From the NCBI GenBank assembly GCA_002337145.1, contig DDFK01000001.1, forward strand, positions 744,001-808,000: 64,000 bases of DNA, given 5' to 3'. Below are positions 1-8,035 of the stretch, in pieces. This DNA is from Chitinophagaceae bacterium UBA1930 (GTDB lineage: Bacteria > Bacteroidota > Bacteroidia > Chitinophagales > Chitinophagaceae). Position numbers and translations under genes: made by a program. Below the pieces are notes generated by a model, which saw nothing but the letters and a program-made list of their open reading frames with translations, was not told the DNA's origin and did not search any database. How positions within the stretch are numbered: the first letter of the stretch is position 1; each line of letters starts with the position of its first letter.

Positions 1-212
1 CAGCTTGCAGGTGCAAGTCCCATTTCTGCATTCAAGTTATAAACCACTTCTTTGGTATTGCTGTTTACCACATAGAGGCCCATAATGGCATGCTTCATAC
101 TGCTATCCTGCAACATAGTCTTTACGGCTGCATCTAACCGCTGCGTAACATTTTGCGAAAAAGCATGTAGGGTCATCCATAATGCACCCACCAATAATCC
201 AAGTGTTTTCAT
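1..212 (-). CDS. D-alanyl-D-alanine carboxypeptidase, PBP4/DacB type (N-terminal fragment)
   Basis: Only the first 70 codons are inside the window; the gene runs off the left edge. The reading starts with a clear signal peptide (MKTLGLLVGALWMTLHAFSQ, then an N), followed by a segment ending ...NLNAEMGLAPAS. In peptidase family S13 (PBP4), the catalytic serine lies in a PAS-[TC]-x-K motif preceded by a phrase of this kind, so the last visible residues probably are the start of the active-site motif. Such enzymes trim or cleave peptidoglycan cross-links in the periplasm. The fragment is too short to exclude a class-C beta-lactamase-like protein. The start at 212 is the only ATG that includes the signal peptide. 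It is divergent from cinA. Confidence 0.6.
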   Translation of the reverse strand, partial: MKTLGLLVGALWMTLHAFSQNVTQRLDAAVKTMLQDSSMKHAIMGLYVVNSNTKEVVYNLNAEMGLAPAS

Positions 213-334
213 GTACAAACAAGTTTTTTAAAATGAACCCTTACCTACAATCATTACGCTTTTAGTAAGTGGCGGCATGGCCCATTTATCATTTACCGTA
301 TTACTTTGCAGTGAAATTAGCAGAACGGATTTGT

Positions 335-1591
335 ATGAAAAAACTATTTGCATCTATCATAACCATTGGCGACGAATTGCTGATCGGTCAAGTAATTGAT
401 ACCAACAGTGCATTTATTGCACAGGAACTGAACAAGATTGGCGTACCCGTAAAACATAGGCTGGCCGTGGGCGATGGCTATGAAGATATATGGAACGCAT
501 TGGACGAGGAAAGCAAACATGCCGATATCATTCTATTGACAGGCGGCCTTGGCCCTACTGCTGATGATATAACCAAACCTTTGCTGTGCGAATATTTTGG
601 TGGAAAGATGGTACTGGATGAACCTACATTGGCACACGTGCAATACCTGTTTGAAAAAGTGTTTAACCGCACCGGCCCATTGCTGGAGCGTAACAGGAAG
701 CAGGCCGAAGTACCCGATGTATGTACCGTTTTAAAAAATGAAGTAGGCACGGCCCCCGGCATGCTGTTTGAAAAAAACGGCACCATTTTTATAGCCATGC
801 CCGGTGTGCCACACGAAATGAAATGGATAACCACGCACCATGTAATACCCATTATACAGCAAAAATTCGAGACCGGATTTATTGAGCACCGCACCCTGCT
901 TACCCAAGGCATTGGCGAAAGCATGCTAGCCGAGCTGATAAAGGAATGGGAAGAAAAAATACCGTCACATATAAAACTGGCCTACCTGCCCAACTATGGC
1001 ATGGTAAGACTTCGCCTAACGGGCAACAGCTTTGACAAAGCCACTTTGAACAACGAATTGGATGCCCAGTTTGCACAACTGAAAACATTGGTACAGGAGT
1101 TTTTAGTGGTAGATGAAGACATACCGTTAGAGCAGGCCGTGGCCAAATTGCTAAAAGAACGGAAACAGACCCTAGCCACAGCCGAAAGCTGCACGGGTGG
1201 ACACATTGCATCGTTGTTTACCGCACATTCCGGGGCAAGCAGTTTCTTTACGGGCAGTGTGGTTTGCTACGACAACAAAATAAAAACGCAACTGCTGGGT
1301 GTAAGCAACGAGATACTTACTACCGTGGGTGCCGTAAGCCAACAAACCGTAACCCTTATGGCGGCCAACATTATAAAACTAATGGATACCGATTATGCCA
1401 TTGCTGTAAGCGGCATTATGGGCCCGGGCGGTGCTACCGACGAGAAACCAGTGGGCCAAGTATGGATTGCCGTTGCCAACAGGCAGCAGGTAGTTGCACA
1501 GCAATTCAATTTCAGGTTCGACAGGACCAGGAACATACATATTACCGCCATCAATGCCATTAATATGCTGCGTAAGTTGATTGTTGCCTAA
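335..1591 (+). CDS. cinA: CinA family protein (competence/damage-inducible; nicotinamide-nucleotide amidase)
   Basis: A 418-residue two-domain protein of normal length for full CinA. Residues 1-170 form the MoCF-biosynthesis-like (COG1058) domain, with IGDELLIGQVIDTNS at the start and LTGGLGPTADD near residue 70. The C-terminal PncC domain carries AESCTGG near residue 283 and GIMGPGGATDEKPVGQVW near the end. The family hydrolyses ADP-ribose/NMN-type compounds in pyridine-nucleotide recycling, in the cytoplasm. I chose the ATG at 335 (MKKLFASIITIGDE) because family members start there; an in-frame ATG at 269 would add 22 residues with no family resemblance. It stands alone, divergent from the PBP4 gene, with a hairpin terminator downstream. 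Confidence 0.93.
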   Translation: MKKLFASIITIGDELLIGQVIDTNSAFIAQELNKIGVPVKHRLAVGDGYEDIWNALDEESKHADIILLTGGLGPTADDITKPLLCEYFGGKMVLDEPTLAHVQYLFEKVFNRTGPLLERNRKQAEVPDVCTVLKNEVGTAPGMLFEKNGTIFIAMPGVPHEMKWITTHHVIPIIQQKFETGFIEHRTLLTQGIGESMLAELIKEWEEKIPSHIKLAYLPNYGMVRLRLTGNSFDKATLNNELDAQFAQLKTLVQEFLVVDEDIPLEQAVAKLLKERKQTLATAESCTGGHIASLFTAHSGASSFFTGSVVCYDNKIKTQLLGVSNEILTTVGAVSQQTVTLMAANIIKLMDTDYAIAVSGIMGPGGATDEKPVGQVWIAVANRQQVVAQQFNFRFDRTRNIHITAINAINMLRKLIVA

Positions 1592-1735
1592 CCTTGACGG
1601 GGTTAACGAGCAATATTCAGTTTACCAATAAGCCAATTAACCGTAACACCAGTACCAACTCCGTAACAGGTTCAACGATTAAACATTCGAGCCTTAAACT
1701 TTAAACCCCAACTATTTACCTATTTACCGATACCA

Positions 1736-1770
1736 AAAAGCCGTTACGCACTAGTTGCATAACGGCTTTT
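1736..1770. terminator. Bidirectional intrinsic terminator between cinA and a convergent gene
   Basis: Perfect 11-bp arms AAAAGCCGTTA / TAACGGCTTTT (1736-1746 and 1760-1770) flank a 13-nt loop, with A and T tracts on either side. It lies between the convergent cinA and the secreted hypothetical, so it can serve both. Confidence 0.8.
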
Positions 1771-1796
1771 TTAATGTACCCCAATTTGCCCGGCTG

Positions 1797-2216
1797 TTAT
1801 GGCAGCAAGATAGGTATGCTACCAAAAGCACCTGTACCGGCAATTTGCCAGCTTGCAATGGCATTGTTGGCCGTAACCGGAAAACCATTGGCAATGGTGC
1901 TACCTGTGCCGGCACTTTGGTTATGGAAATCGGTGTTTGGCCAATCCACACTTACTAGGTACCATGATTGCGTACCTGTTGCCAACCCGGTAAAAGTTTT
2001 TTCAAAAACCTCGTTAGGTGCCAATTGCACATCGGCCAATTTAACCGTACCCGACGCACTGCGTACCGTAAGGTGAATATTGCCTTTGTTGGGGTCGTGT
2101 TTAAACTTTACGTACAAAGTACCGTTGTTGCCTGTGCCTTTGCCTGTAAGGTTTTTAAAGCCCATCATGGTGGTGCAGCACAATAATAGCACTGCAATAA
2201 AAACATTGCTTTTCAT
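1797..2216 (-). CDS. Hypothetical secreted protein, 139 aa
   Basis: I do not recognise the family. The protein starts with a hydrophobic signal peptide (MKSNVFIAVLLLCCTTMMGF), and the mature part is short, Gly/Thr/Ser/Asn-rich and beta-prone, with phrases such as GTLYVKFKHDPNKGNIHLTV and SASGTVKLADVQLAPNEVFEKTF. No catalytic motif and no cysteines are visible after the signal sequence. The composition resembles a small beta-sandwich exported protein. It is transcribed toward the cinA terminator and is separated from the tandem-paralog cluster by about 440 bp, so it is probably its own transcription unit. Confidence 0.65.
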   Translation of the reverse strand: MKSNVFIAVLLLCCTTMMGFKNLTGKGTGNNGTLYVKFKHDPNKGNIHLTVRSASGTVKLADVQLAPNEVFEKTFTGLATGTQSWYLVSVDWPNTDFHNQSAGTGSTIANGFPVTANNAIASWQIAGTGAFGSIPILLP

Positions 2217-2653
2217 GGTTGTTAGTTTTGGTGTTAACAGATTTTTTTACCGGCAGCAAATGGTATGCTGCCTAACAACAAAGTAGTTGCTATAGCCAGC
2301 ATTTAAAAATTATGGGGCATTATTTTTATAAAATTCAGTAGTTGTACGTAAGTGGCTGCGTAGTATATACAAGGCTAGCAACATGTACCTGATAATTGTT
2401 GCATGTATTGGCACACGGATGATACGGGTAGAACAGATACCCACTGATTGATGCTGCTTTGCAGCATGTGGATTTTATTGAACTGTAACAACCGATTATA
2501 AGTAATAGCATTAGCCAGCTGTTGATGTTATTACTTTGTTTACGATTGCATATAAATTAGGTTGTTGATCATTTCCATTCTACACATTATTATTTGAATC
2601 TGTTTTAAATAGACAAGTATCTACTATTGCATAACTATGCTATCCGTACCAAT
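2217..2653. other. Intergenic stretch without a supported gene (437 bp)
   Basis: AT-rich DNA between the secreted hypothetical and the last member of the paralog array. It holds a perfect hairpin ATGCTGC-ttt-GCAGCAT at 2451-2467 and a weaker GGGTA/TACCC hairpin just before it (2426-2442). Neither is followed by a T tract in the minus direction, so they are not clear terminators. I see no convincing open reading frame, tRNA or repeat shared with the rest of the window. Confidence 0.5.
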
Positions 2654-3091
2654 TTAGTTGTACTCAGTATCCGGATGGCACCCTTTTAAACATGCCACCC
2701 CGTCATACAGTGTAATATCATCGGCTTTCTCCATTTTAAATTCGCTTAGGCTCCATTGCGATGGTCTTGCTTTTGGATTGGATACACAGCAAATAGGCCG
2801 TTTAACATATACAAAAATGTAATTGTTATTAGGATACTCAATAATGAGCCTAAACGGCCCCTTCACTCCCGCACCATACATATTAATAGCTGAATAATTT
2901 TGCGGCAACTTAACCAGAAACGAATCGATTGGCTTGCCCCTGAAAGAGTCGAAATCCAGTTGCAGTATCAAGTTAGTGATACTGTCAATGATGGTTCTTT
3001 TTTGCAACCTGTTATTATGGTTATAACCGCCATCGGCAAAAGCCATAGTGCAAATGGAGATAAACGCTATGAGTACTATTATCTTTTTCAT
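2654..3091 (-). CDS. Small secreted four-cysteine protein, tandem paralog 5 of 5 (last in transcription order)
   Basis: A 145-aa exported protein with a signal peptide ending AFADGG. The body has a central block SFRGKPIDSFLVKLPQNYS, a beta-like segment, then PICCVSNP, RPSQWSL, FKMEKADDITLYDG and a final CLKGCHPDTEYN. The CC pair and the CxxxC pair are kept in all five copies and could form disulfides outside the cytoplasm. The N-terminal half is almost identical at DNA level to paralog 3 (3636-4076), whereas the last ~24 residues match paralog 4 exactly, a mosaic pattern. It is preceded by a conserved TTAACCCACAG block just before the ATG. Family function unknown to me; see the cluster finding for an immunity hypothesis. 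Confidence 0.85.
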   Translation of the reverse strand: MKKIIVLIAFISICTMAFADGGYNHNNRLQKRTIIDSITNLILQLDFDSFRGKPIDSFLVKLPQNYSAINMYGAGVKGPFRLIIEYPNNNYIFVYVKRPICCVSNPKARPSQWSLSEFKMEKADDITLYDGVACLKGCHPDTEYN

Positions 3092-3118
3092 AACTGTGGG
3101 TTAATTGGGTTTACCAGT

Positions 3119-3556
3119 TTAATTATATTCTTTATCTGGGTAGCACCCCTTTACACAACCTGCTGCATCATATAAGGTAATATCATCTGCCTTTTCCATT
3201 TTAAGCTCACCAATACTCCATTTGGAAGGAAGTGCATGTGGATTGGACACACAACAAAGCGGATACTTTATGTACACATAAATATAGTTGCCATTGGGGT
3301 AAGTGATAACGAAGCCATGAGGTGTTGCTGCACGGGTATGTAGCTTTTCGATACTGGAATAATTTTGGGGTATCTTGACTAAAAAAGAATCAACAGGTTT
3401 GCCCCTAAATGAGCCAAAATCTATTTGTTGTATAAGACTGGTAGTACTGTCAATGATACTATTTTTTTGAACCCTGTTATTGTACCTATAACCGCCATCG
3501 GCTAAAGCCATATAACAGATAGAGATAAATGCTATTGATGCTATTATATTTTTCAT
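3119..3556 (-). CDS. Small secreted four-cysteine protein, tandem paralog 4th in transcription order
   Basis: 145 aa, same layout as its neighbours: signal peptide (MKNIIASIAFISICYMALADGG begins the family pattern, cut after ALA), SFRGKPVDSFLVKIPQNYS core, PLCCVSNP, then GCVKGCYPDKEYN at the end. It is the most diverged copy in the middle (IEKLHTRAATPHGF instead of the GAGVKGP-type loop of its relatives), so that loop is the likely variable or specificity surface. It sits 27 bp upstream of the last copy and 79 bp downstream of the preceding one, all on the minus strand. Function not recognised. Confidence 0.85.
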   Translation of the reverse strand: MKNIIASIAFISICYMALADGGYRYNNRVQKNSIIDSTTSLIQQIDFGSFRGKPVDSFLVKIPQNYSSIEKLHTRAATPHGFVITYPNGNYIYVYIKYPLCCVSNPHALPSKWSIGELKMEKADDITLYDAAGCVKGCYPDKEYN

Positions 3557-3635
3557 GGCTGTGAATTAATGCTGTTATTGAATCTATCGGAAACAAACGT
3601 ATTGCCCGCTGCATACATATTAACATCTTCCTTTA

Positions 3636-4076
3636 TCAGTTGTACTCCCTATCTGGTTGGCATCCTTTTAGGCATGTTGACGACCCATCATATAAAGTAA
3701 TGTCTGCAGCCTTTTCCATTTTAAACTCATTCAGACTCCATTGCGATGGTCTTGCCCCGGGATTTGATACGCAGCAAATAGGGCGTTGCACGTATACAAA
3801 AATGAAATTACCATTAGGATATTTTATGGTGAGATTAAGTGGCCCCTTAACACCTGCACCAAACATGCGGATGCTTGAATAGTTCTGTGGCAGTTTAACC
3901 AGAAACGAATCAATGGGCTTGCCCCTGAAAGAGTCGAAATCCAGTTGCAGTATCAAGTTAGTGATACTGTCAATGATGGTTCTTTTTTGCAACCTGTTAT
4001 TATGGTTATAACCACCATCGGCAAAAGCCATAGTGCAAATGGAGATAAACGCTATGAGTACTATTATCTTTTTCAT
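3636..4076 (-). CDS. Small secreted four-cysteine protein, tandem paralog 3rd in transcription order
   Basis: 146 aa with the family pattern: signal peptide, SFRGKPIDSFLVKLPQNYS, NGNFIFVYVQRPICCVSNPGARPSQWSL split around a conserved Pro-Ile-Cys-Cys, and SSTCLKGCQPDREYN at the end, with one extra residue in the last loop. The first ~65 residues are the same as in the copy at 2654-3091, while residues ~66-120 match the copy at 4156-4593 almost exactly. This sharing of different segments with different neighbours is what gene conversion or unequal crossing-over produces. Function unknown. Confidence 0.85.
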   Translation of the reverse strand: MKKIIVLIAFISICTMAFADGGYNHNNRLQKRTIIDSITNLILQLDFDSFRGKPIDSFLVKLPQNYSSIRMFGAGVKGPLNLTIKYPNGNFIFVYVQRPICCVSNPGARPSQWSLNEFKMEKAADITLYDGSSTCLKGCQPDREYN

Positions 4077-4155
4077 AACTGTGGGTTAATTGGGTTATTA
4101 CTTTTTTGCTTTAACAAACCATTGTTTGAAACCTACCTTTAATACAATAGGCCAT

Positions 4156-4593
4156 TTAATTGTACTCTGTATCCGGATGGCATCCTTTTAAACATGCTAC
4201 CCCATCATACAGTGTAATATCATCGGCTTTCTCCATTTTAAATTCGTTCAGGCTCCATTGCGATGGCCTTGCACCAGGGTTGGATACGCAGCAAATAGGG
4301 CGTTGCACATATACAAAAATGAAATTGCCATTAGGATATTTTATGGTGAGATTAAGTGGCCCCTTAACGCCTGCACCATACATGCGGATGCTTGAATAAT
4401 TCTGTGGCAGTTTAACCAAAAATGAATCAATAGGTTTGCCCCTGAATGATTCGAAGTCCAATTGCAGTATCAGGCTGGTAGTGCTATCCACTATAACCTT
4501 GTTGATGAACCTATTAGTATGGTTATAACCACCATCGGCTAAAGCCATAGTGCACAGGGCAATGAATACTATTGCTGTTATTATATTTTTCAT
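4156..4593 (-). CDS. Small secreted four-cysteine protein, tandem paralog 2nd in transcription order
   Basis: 145 aa. The N-terminal part is its own (NRFINKVIVDSTTSL), the middle is nearly identical to the third copy, and the last ~24 residues (KADDITLYDGVACLKGCHPD then TEYN) are identical to the fifth copy. A signal peptide (ending ALADGG), a double cysteine and a CLKGC pair are present. The upstream leader shares the TTAACCCACAG block with other copies. Spacing to neighbours is 79 and 87 bp. Function unknown; probably the same class of periplasmic or surface protein as the others. Confidence 0.85.
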   Translation of the reverse strand: MKNIITAIVFIALCTMALADGGYNHTNRFINKVIVDSTTSLILQLDFESFRGKPIDSFLVKLPQNYSSIRMYGAGVKGPLNLTIKYPNGNFIFVYVQRPICCVSNPGARPSQWSLNEFKMEKADDITLYDGVACLKGCHPDTEYN

Positions 4594-4680
4594 GGCTGTG
4601 GGTTAATTGGGTTGATAAGCAATTGGAAAATGGAACGCAAAAAATATGGATGCCTTTATTTCAATAACAGTAATATTTTG

Positions 4681-5118
4681 TCAATCATATTCCTTATCGG
4701 GATGGCAGCCTTTTAAACAGTTAATACCATCATTCAAAGTAATGTCGGCCGCTTTTTCCATTTTAAGCTCATTCAGGTTCCATTGCGATGGCATTGCATG
4801 GGGGTTGGATATGCAACATAGTGGGTGCTGCATATATATACGCACATAATTGCCATTTGCATATTCTATCAATAACCCTCCTGGTACCTTGGCACCTGCA
4901 AAAAACTTATGGATGCTTGAATAGTTCTGTGGCAGCTTAACCAGAAACGAATCGATTGGCTTGCCCCTGAACGATTCGAAGTCCAGTTGTAGTATCAAGC
5001 TGGTAGTGCTATCCACTACAACCCTGTTGGTGTACCTATTAGTATATGTATAACCGCCATCGGCAAAAGCCATATAACAGATGGAGATAAATGCTATGAG
5101 TGCTATTATCTTTTTCAT
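4681..5118 (-). CDS. Small secreted four-cysteine protein, tandem paralog 1st in transcription order
   Basis: 145 aa, starting only 9 bp after the stop codon of the JAMM-motif lipoprotein, so it is very likely translated from the same message. It has a signal peptide (ending AFADGG), SFRGKPIDSFLVKLPQNYSS, HPLCCISNP, MPSQWNLNELKMEK and NCLKGCHPDKEYD. Its middle loop (IHKFFAGAKVPGGLL) differs from that of the other copies. The direct coupling to the upstream gene is the best hint that the family works with, or against, that protein. Function not recognised. Confidence 0.85.
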   Translation of the reverse strand: MKKIIALIAFISICYMAFADGGYTYTNRYTNRVVVDSTTSLILQLDFESFRGKPIDSFLVKLPQNYSSIHKFFAGAKVPGGLLIEYANGNYVRIYMQHPLCCISNPHAMPSQWNLNELKMEKAADITLNDGINCLKGCHPDKEYD

Positions 5119-5127
5119 AACTGTAAA

Positions 5128-6726
5128 TTAATTGAGTTTTTTGAAATTGTTCTTTTCTGGCAAGTTAGTGGCTATATAAAGCCCTATACCGCAGTTGCCA
5201 GATGGCCCTAGGTATTTAAGCAACCATTTTTCAGTAACAATGCTTGGGGTTGAATTACTTAAATTGCTTTCGAGGTACTGGATATTATCTTTTTCCATAT
5301 CATCCTCGGAGTGATTATTAAAGAATGTAATTGCCTTCACAGGATCGGTAATTACAAGAGCATACCGCTTGGTGCCACATTCAACAATTTTTGTGAAGTT
5401 TTGTCTATTTCCAAATTTTCTCATACCGCTAAGATCCCCATCGGATGGGGCCTGCAGTAATGTTGTATCTGAGTCTGGATGTGTATGCAGCAACGCCACA
5501 ATGGTTTCGTCTGGTTGAATATTTCGATTATAATTAACCTCATATTGTAATCCATCCGTTTTAATATTCCTTGCATAAGGCTCTCCTGTAGCCCTTTGGC
5601 AAACCAGGAAACCGTATTCTACTGCTGGGTTATGTGCCAGCGAAAGTGCATAAATGGAATCTGACTGTTTATGCACCGCATTAACCAGCTTCTTTAAATA
5701 TTCTTCCGTAGAAGGTGGTCGTGTAAGTAGCGGCTGCCACCCGTTCATGTCGCCCTCAATACAAGGCAATTCGCCATTGTCAATTATGGGCGTGGGGTTG
5801 CAGCCGGGTGTAGGCCCACCAATACCACCGGAGCCACCAGTACCAACACCGCCGCCCATGCCACTACCGGGGCCATTGCTACCACCGCCCCAATTATCAT
5901 CATCCACAAAAACAACAGTGGTAAAACTGGTACATACAGTTTTTGTGTGCCAGCATACAGCTTGACAGGCAGGGCAGCTACCATCGGGACAACAGCTATG
6001 GTTGGTAGTGCATTGCAGGTACGAAGTGGTGTTGCAAAGGGTTACGGTATGTATCTCGTACCTACTGCCCATATTGGTGGCAGGCTCTATATGCACCGTT
6101 CTGTTACGGGTGGATGTGCCCAGTGGCATGGTAGTGTCTTTCAATAGCCGGTCGTCCAGCAGGTTGAAATCGCTATGCCCAAACACATTGTAGTCAAGCA
6201 GCATAAACTGCACAGCGAGTTTGTCCGCATTTCTTGCAGGGCTTTGCAGGCTACCAAAACCAAACCGTTCGTAATCGGTAGCACGGTAAAACCTTAGCTC
6301 TATGCTGCCATTGAGTGTGGCGTAAATGAATGCATTTACATGGTTGGCATTTTCGAGGGCAAGGGGAATGTAAATGATGGTATCGCTACTGCTGTTGCCT
6401 GAACGGGCAAACATGCTTTTTTTGCTGCCATTGCTTCCTATAATGGCTTTATCCCATAGGGCAAAACCGTTTTGCCGTACCATTTCTTTCAGGAAGCCAG
6501 TCCGCTCGTGCCTGTCTTTCAACAAGGCTGCAACACGTTTCACTTCAGCGGCGGTGTACGGGGGCAGTGCAAGAAATTTTTCAACAGCTTTTTGCTGTGC
6601 TTGTTGCATGGCCTGCATATCGGTTTTTCGGCAGGCAAACATAATAGGGATGCTTGCAATAATGATGGCTGCAAGCTGCAACCTTTGTACAAGGGCAGTT
6701 GCAAATAGGCATTTGGATGTAACCAT
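5128..6726 (-). CDS. Exported lipoprotein-like protein with C-terminal JAMM/JAB-type metallopeptidase motif
   Basis: 532 aa. The N-terminus has a hydrophobic export segment ending IPIMFAC, a possible lipobox with Cys32. A long N-terminal region (to ~225) is followed by a cysteine-dense patch (~230-266: CNTTSYLQC, CCPDGSCPAC, CWHTKTVC) and a glycine-rich linker (~276-305). The C-terminal domain has Glu370 (AVEYGF), His414-Thr-His416-Pro and PS428DGD431, i.e. the E...HxH...SxxD arrangement of JAMM/JAB zinc peptidases, with a longer HxH-to-Ser gap than the classical seven residues. JAB domains of this HTHP type occur as toxin or peptidase modules in exported proteins. It is first in a same-strand array with five small secreted paralogs. 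Function as toxin versus processing peptidase is inference. Confidence 0.75.
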   Translation of the reverse strand: MVTSKCLFATALVQRLQLAAIIIASIPIMFACRKTDMQAMQQAQQKAVEKFLALPPYTAAEVKRVAALLKDRHERTGFLKEMVRQNGFALWDKAIIGSNGSKKSMFARSGNSSSDTIIYIPLALENANHVNAFIYATLNGSIELRFYRATDYERFGFGSLQSPARNADKLAVQFMLLDYNVFGHSDFNLLDDRLLKDTTMPLGTSTRNRTVHIEPATNMGSRYEIHTVTLCNTTSYLQCTTNHSCCPDGSCPACQAVCWHTKTVCTSFTTVVFVDDDNWGGGSNGPGSGMGGGVGTGGSGGIGGPTPGCNPTPIIDNGELPCIEGDMNGWQPLLTRPPSTEEYLKKLVNAVHKQSDSIYALSLAHNPAVEYGFLVCQRATGEPYARNIKTDGLQYEVNYNRNIQPDETIVALLHTHPDSDTTLLQAPSDGDLSGMRKFGNRQNFTKIVECGTKRYALVITDPVKAITFFNNHSEDDMEKDNIQYLESNLSNSTPSIVTEKWLLKYLGPSGNCGIGLYIATNLPEKNNFKKLN

Positions 6727-7237
6727 GTTGATACCGGTTTTAAGGATTAAGGAATTATGTTACCAACAGCCCTTACAGCTGCTGGCACATTCATTAAACA
6801 TTGGTATTACATCCAAAGTGAAAGTATTGGTTATTTATATATATGAAACCTGTTATTCTTTTGCCTGTAGCAAAAAAAGCTTTTTGGAGTGCTGAAACTA
6901 TACGTGCTTTTGTTGTTTACTTTATAAGCAATTATTATAAGTATCAAGCAACTGGTGCAGTTACCGGCCAGTAACAAGTAGGCCGTTGGGCCATGGCTGC
7001 CACATGGTATTTTTTGTTAAACAAAACCTATGCAAGCAGCATGGCCACAAAACTGCGTATAACTACGCAAAACTGGTGCAGCTAGGCCGAACAGCTTTTT
7101 GTAAATGCTTATTACACAATGTAGTTTAGATGGGGCCAGCTTTTTTAGTATGACTGGGTTGCTATAGTGGTGAGCATTATACTATGCACAATATGTTTTA
7201 GAGCAACACCACCTTATATGCAATAAAAGATAATTTG
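6727..7237. other. Intergenic stretch upstream of the JAMM-protein operon (511 bp)
   Basis: No supported gene. It should contain the promoter of the minus-strand array, but I cannot pick a convincing TTG/TAnnTTTG pair. Visible structure: a hairpin TGCGTA-taac-TACGCA (7054-7069), an 11-bp direct repeat AACTGGTGCAG at 6950 and 7071, and a 43-codon open frame at 6843-6974 on the plus strand that I do not accept as a gene. Confidence 0.45.
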
Positions 7238-7837
7238 TTATGGGTTTGCCTTTTTTAAAATGCCTTGTTGCACGCTTTGGTTCAGCAGGTCTTCGGCATA
7301 GTTCCAAATAGTATCGGAGCCGTTTTTGATGGCTTTCTTTTTTTCGTACACTTTTGTATAGTCCACATTGTACTCGGCCCAGGTGCCGCCGTTATTGGAT
7401 GTATTTTGCAGCAGGGGCTCAAACCTATCCATGGCCCTTGCAAATTTGGCTTCGTTGGTAATGCCTTCTTCAAACTCCTGCCAAATATCAATAAAGGTCT
7501 GGGCCTGTTCGGGGGGCAGCATCCCAAAAATGCGTTTGGCTGCCAGTAGTTCCTCGTGGGTATTGGTATGGCTTTTTGTGGTATCGTATATAAAAGTGTC
7601 GCCTGCATCAATTTCTACAATATCGTGTATCAGTACCATTTTCACCACTTTCAACACATCAATGGGTTGGTTGCTATGTTCGGCCAAAACAATGGTCATC
7701 ATGGCAAGGTGCCAACTGTGTTCGGCATCGTTCTCGTGCCTGTTGCTGTTAAACAACCGGGTTTTGCGTTGTATGTATTTCAGCTTGTCTATTTCTTTAA
7801 TAAACGAAACCTGTTGCAGTAAGTTATCAATTTGCAT
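7238..7837 (-). CDS. HD domain-containing hydrolase (YfbR/HDDC2-like)
   Basis: 199 aa, the usual size of the small HD_3-type (COG1896) phosphohydrolases related to 5'-nucleotidase YfbR and HDDC2. The metal-binding series is visible: ENDAEHSWHLAMM (first His), MVLIHDIVEIDAGD (the HD pair) and a later conserved Asp in FARAMDRFEPLLQN. The region NGGTWAEYNV and a C-terminal helix follow the family plan. Members dephosphorylate deoxynucleoside 5'-monophosphates in the cytoplasm; the exact substrate here is not shown. It stands alone, with AT-rich repeats upstream. Confidence 0.85.
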   Translation of the reverse strand: MQIDNLLQQVSFIKEIDKLKYIQRKTRLFNSNRHENDAEHSWHLAMMTIVLAEHSNQPIDVLKVVKMVLIHDIVEIDAGDTFIYDTTKSHTNTHEELLAAKRIFGMLPPEQAQTFIDIWQEFEEGITNEAKFARAMDRFEPLLQNTSNNGGTWAEYNVDYTKVYEKKKAIKNGSDTIWNYAEDLLNQSVQQGILKKANP

Positions 7838-7849
7838 GAGTTAAAGTTT

Positions 7850-8020
7850 GGTTCATTGGTTCATTCGTTTATTGGTCTATTGGTCTATTGGTTAACCGGT
7901 TTTACGATTCCACTATTTAACCAGTTAACCCTTACACAATTATCAACAGGGTACCTAAAATCAATTTCAGGTTTAAGGTTTAAACGTTGTACTACTCTAC
8001 CATTTAACCAGTTAACCTTT
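7850..8020. repeat. Low-complexity ATTGGT repeats and two TTTAACCAGTTAACC repeats
   Basis: 7850-7893 is built of imperfect copies of ATTGGTYY. The 16-nt ATTTAACCAGTTAACC occurs twice (7915-7930 and 8002-8017). The segment 7856-7876 matches a stretch inside the aroA coding region (about 62036-62056) at 19 of 21 positions. Confidence 0.6.
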
Positions 8021-8035
8021 AACCCTGTATTGGTG

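Noticed and set aside
2654..5118. Regularly spaced similar units that could suggest a CRISPR-like or satellite array
   Set aside because: The units are ~520 bp, each is a full open reading frame with a signal peptide, and there are no short identical repeats with unique spacers.
5654..5965. Proline-rich open frame opposite the glycine-rich linker of the JAMM protein
   Set aside because: It is the reverse complement of a Gly-rich coding stretch (GGN codons give Pro), with no start context or family.
6843..6974. 43-codon open frame on the plus strand (MKPVILLPVAKKAFWSAETI...)
   Set aside because: Antisense to the likely promoter region of the JAMM operon, no recognised family, no conserved neighbour; chance is enough to explain it.
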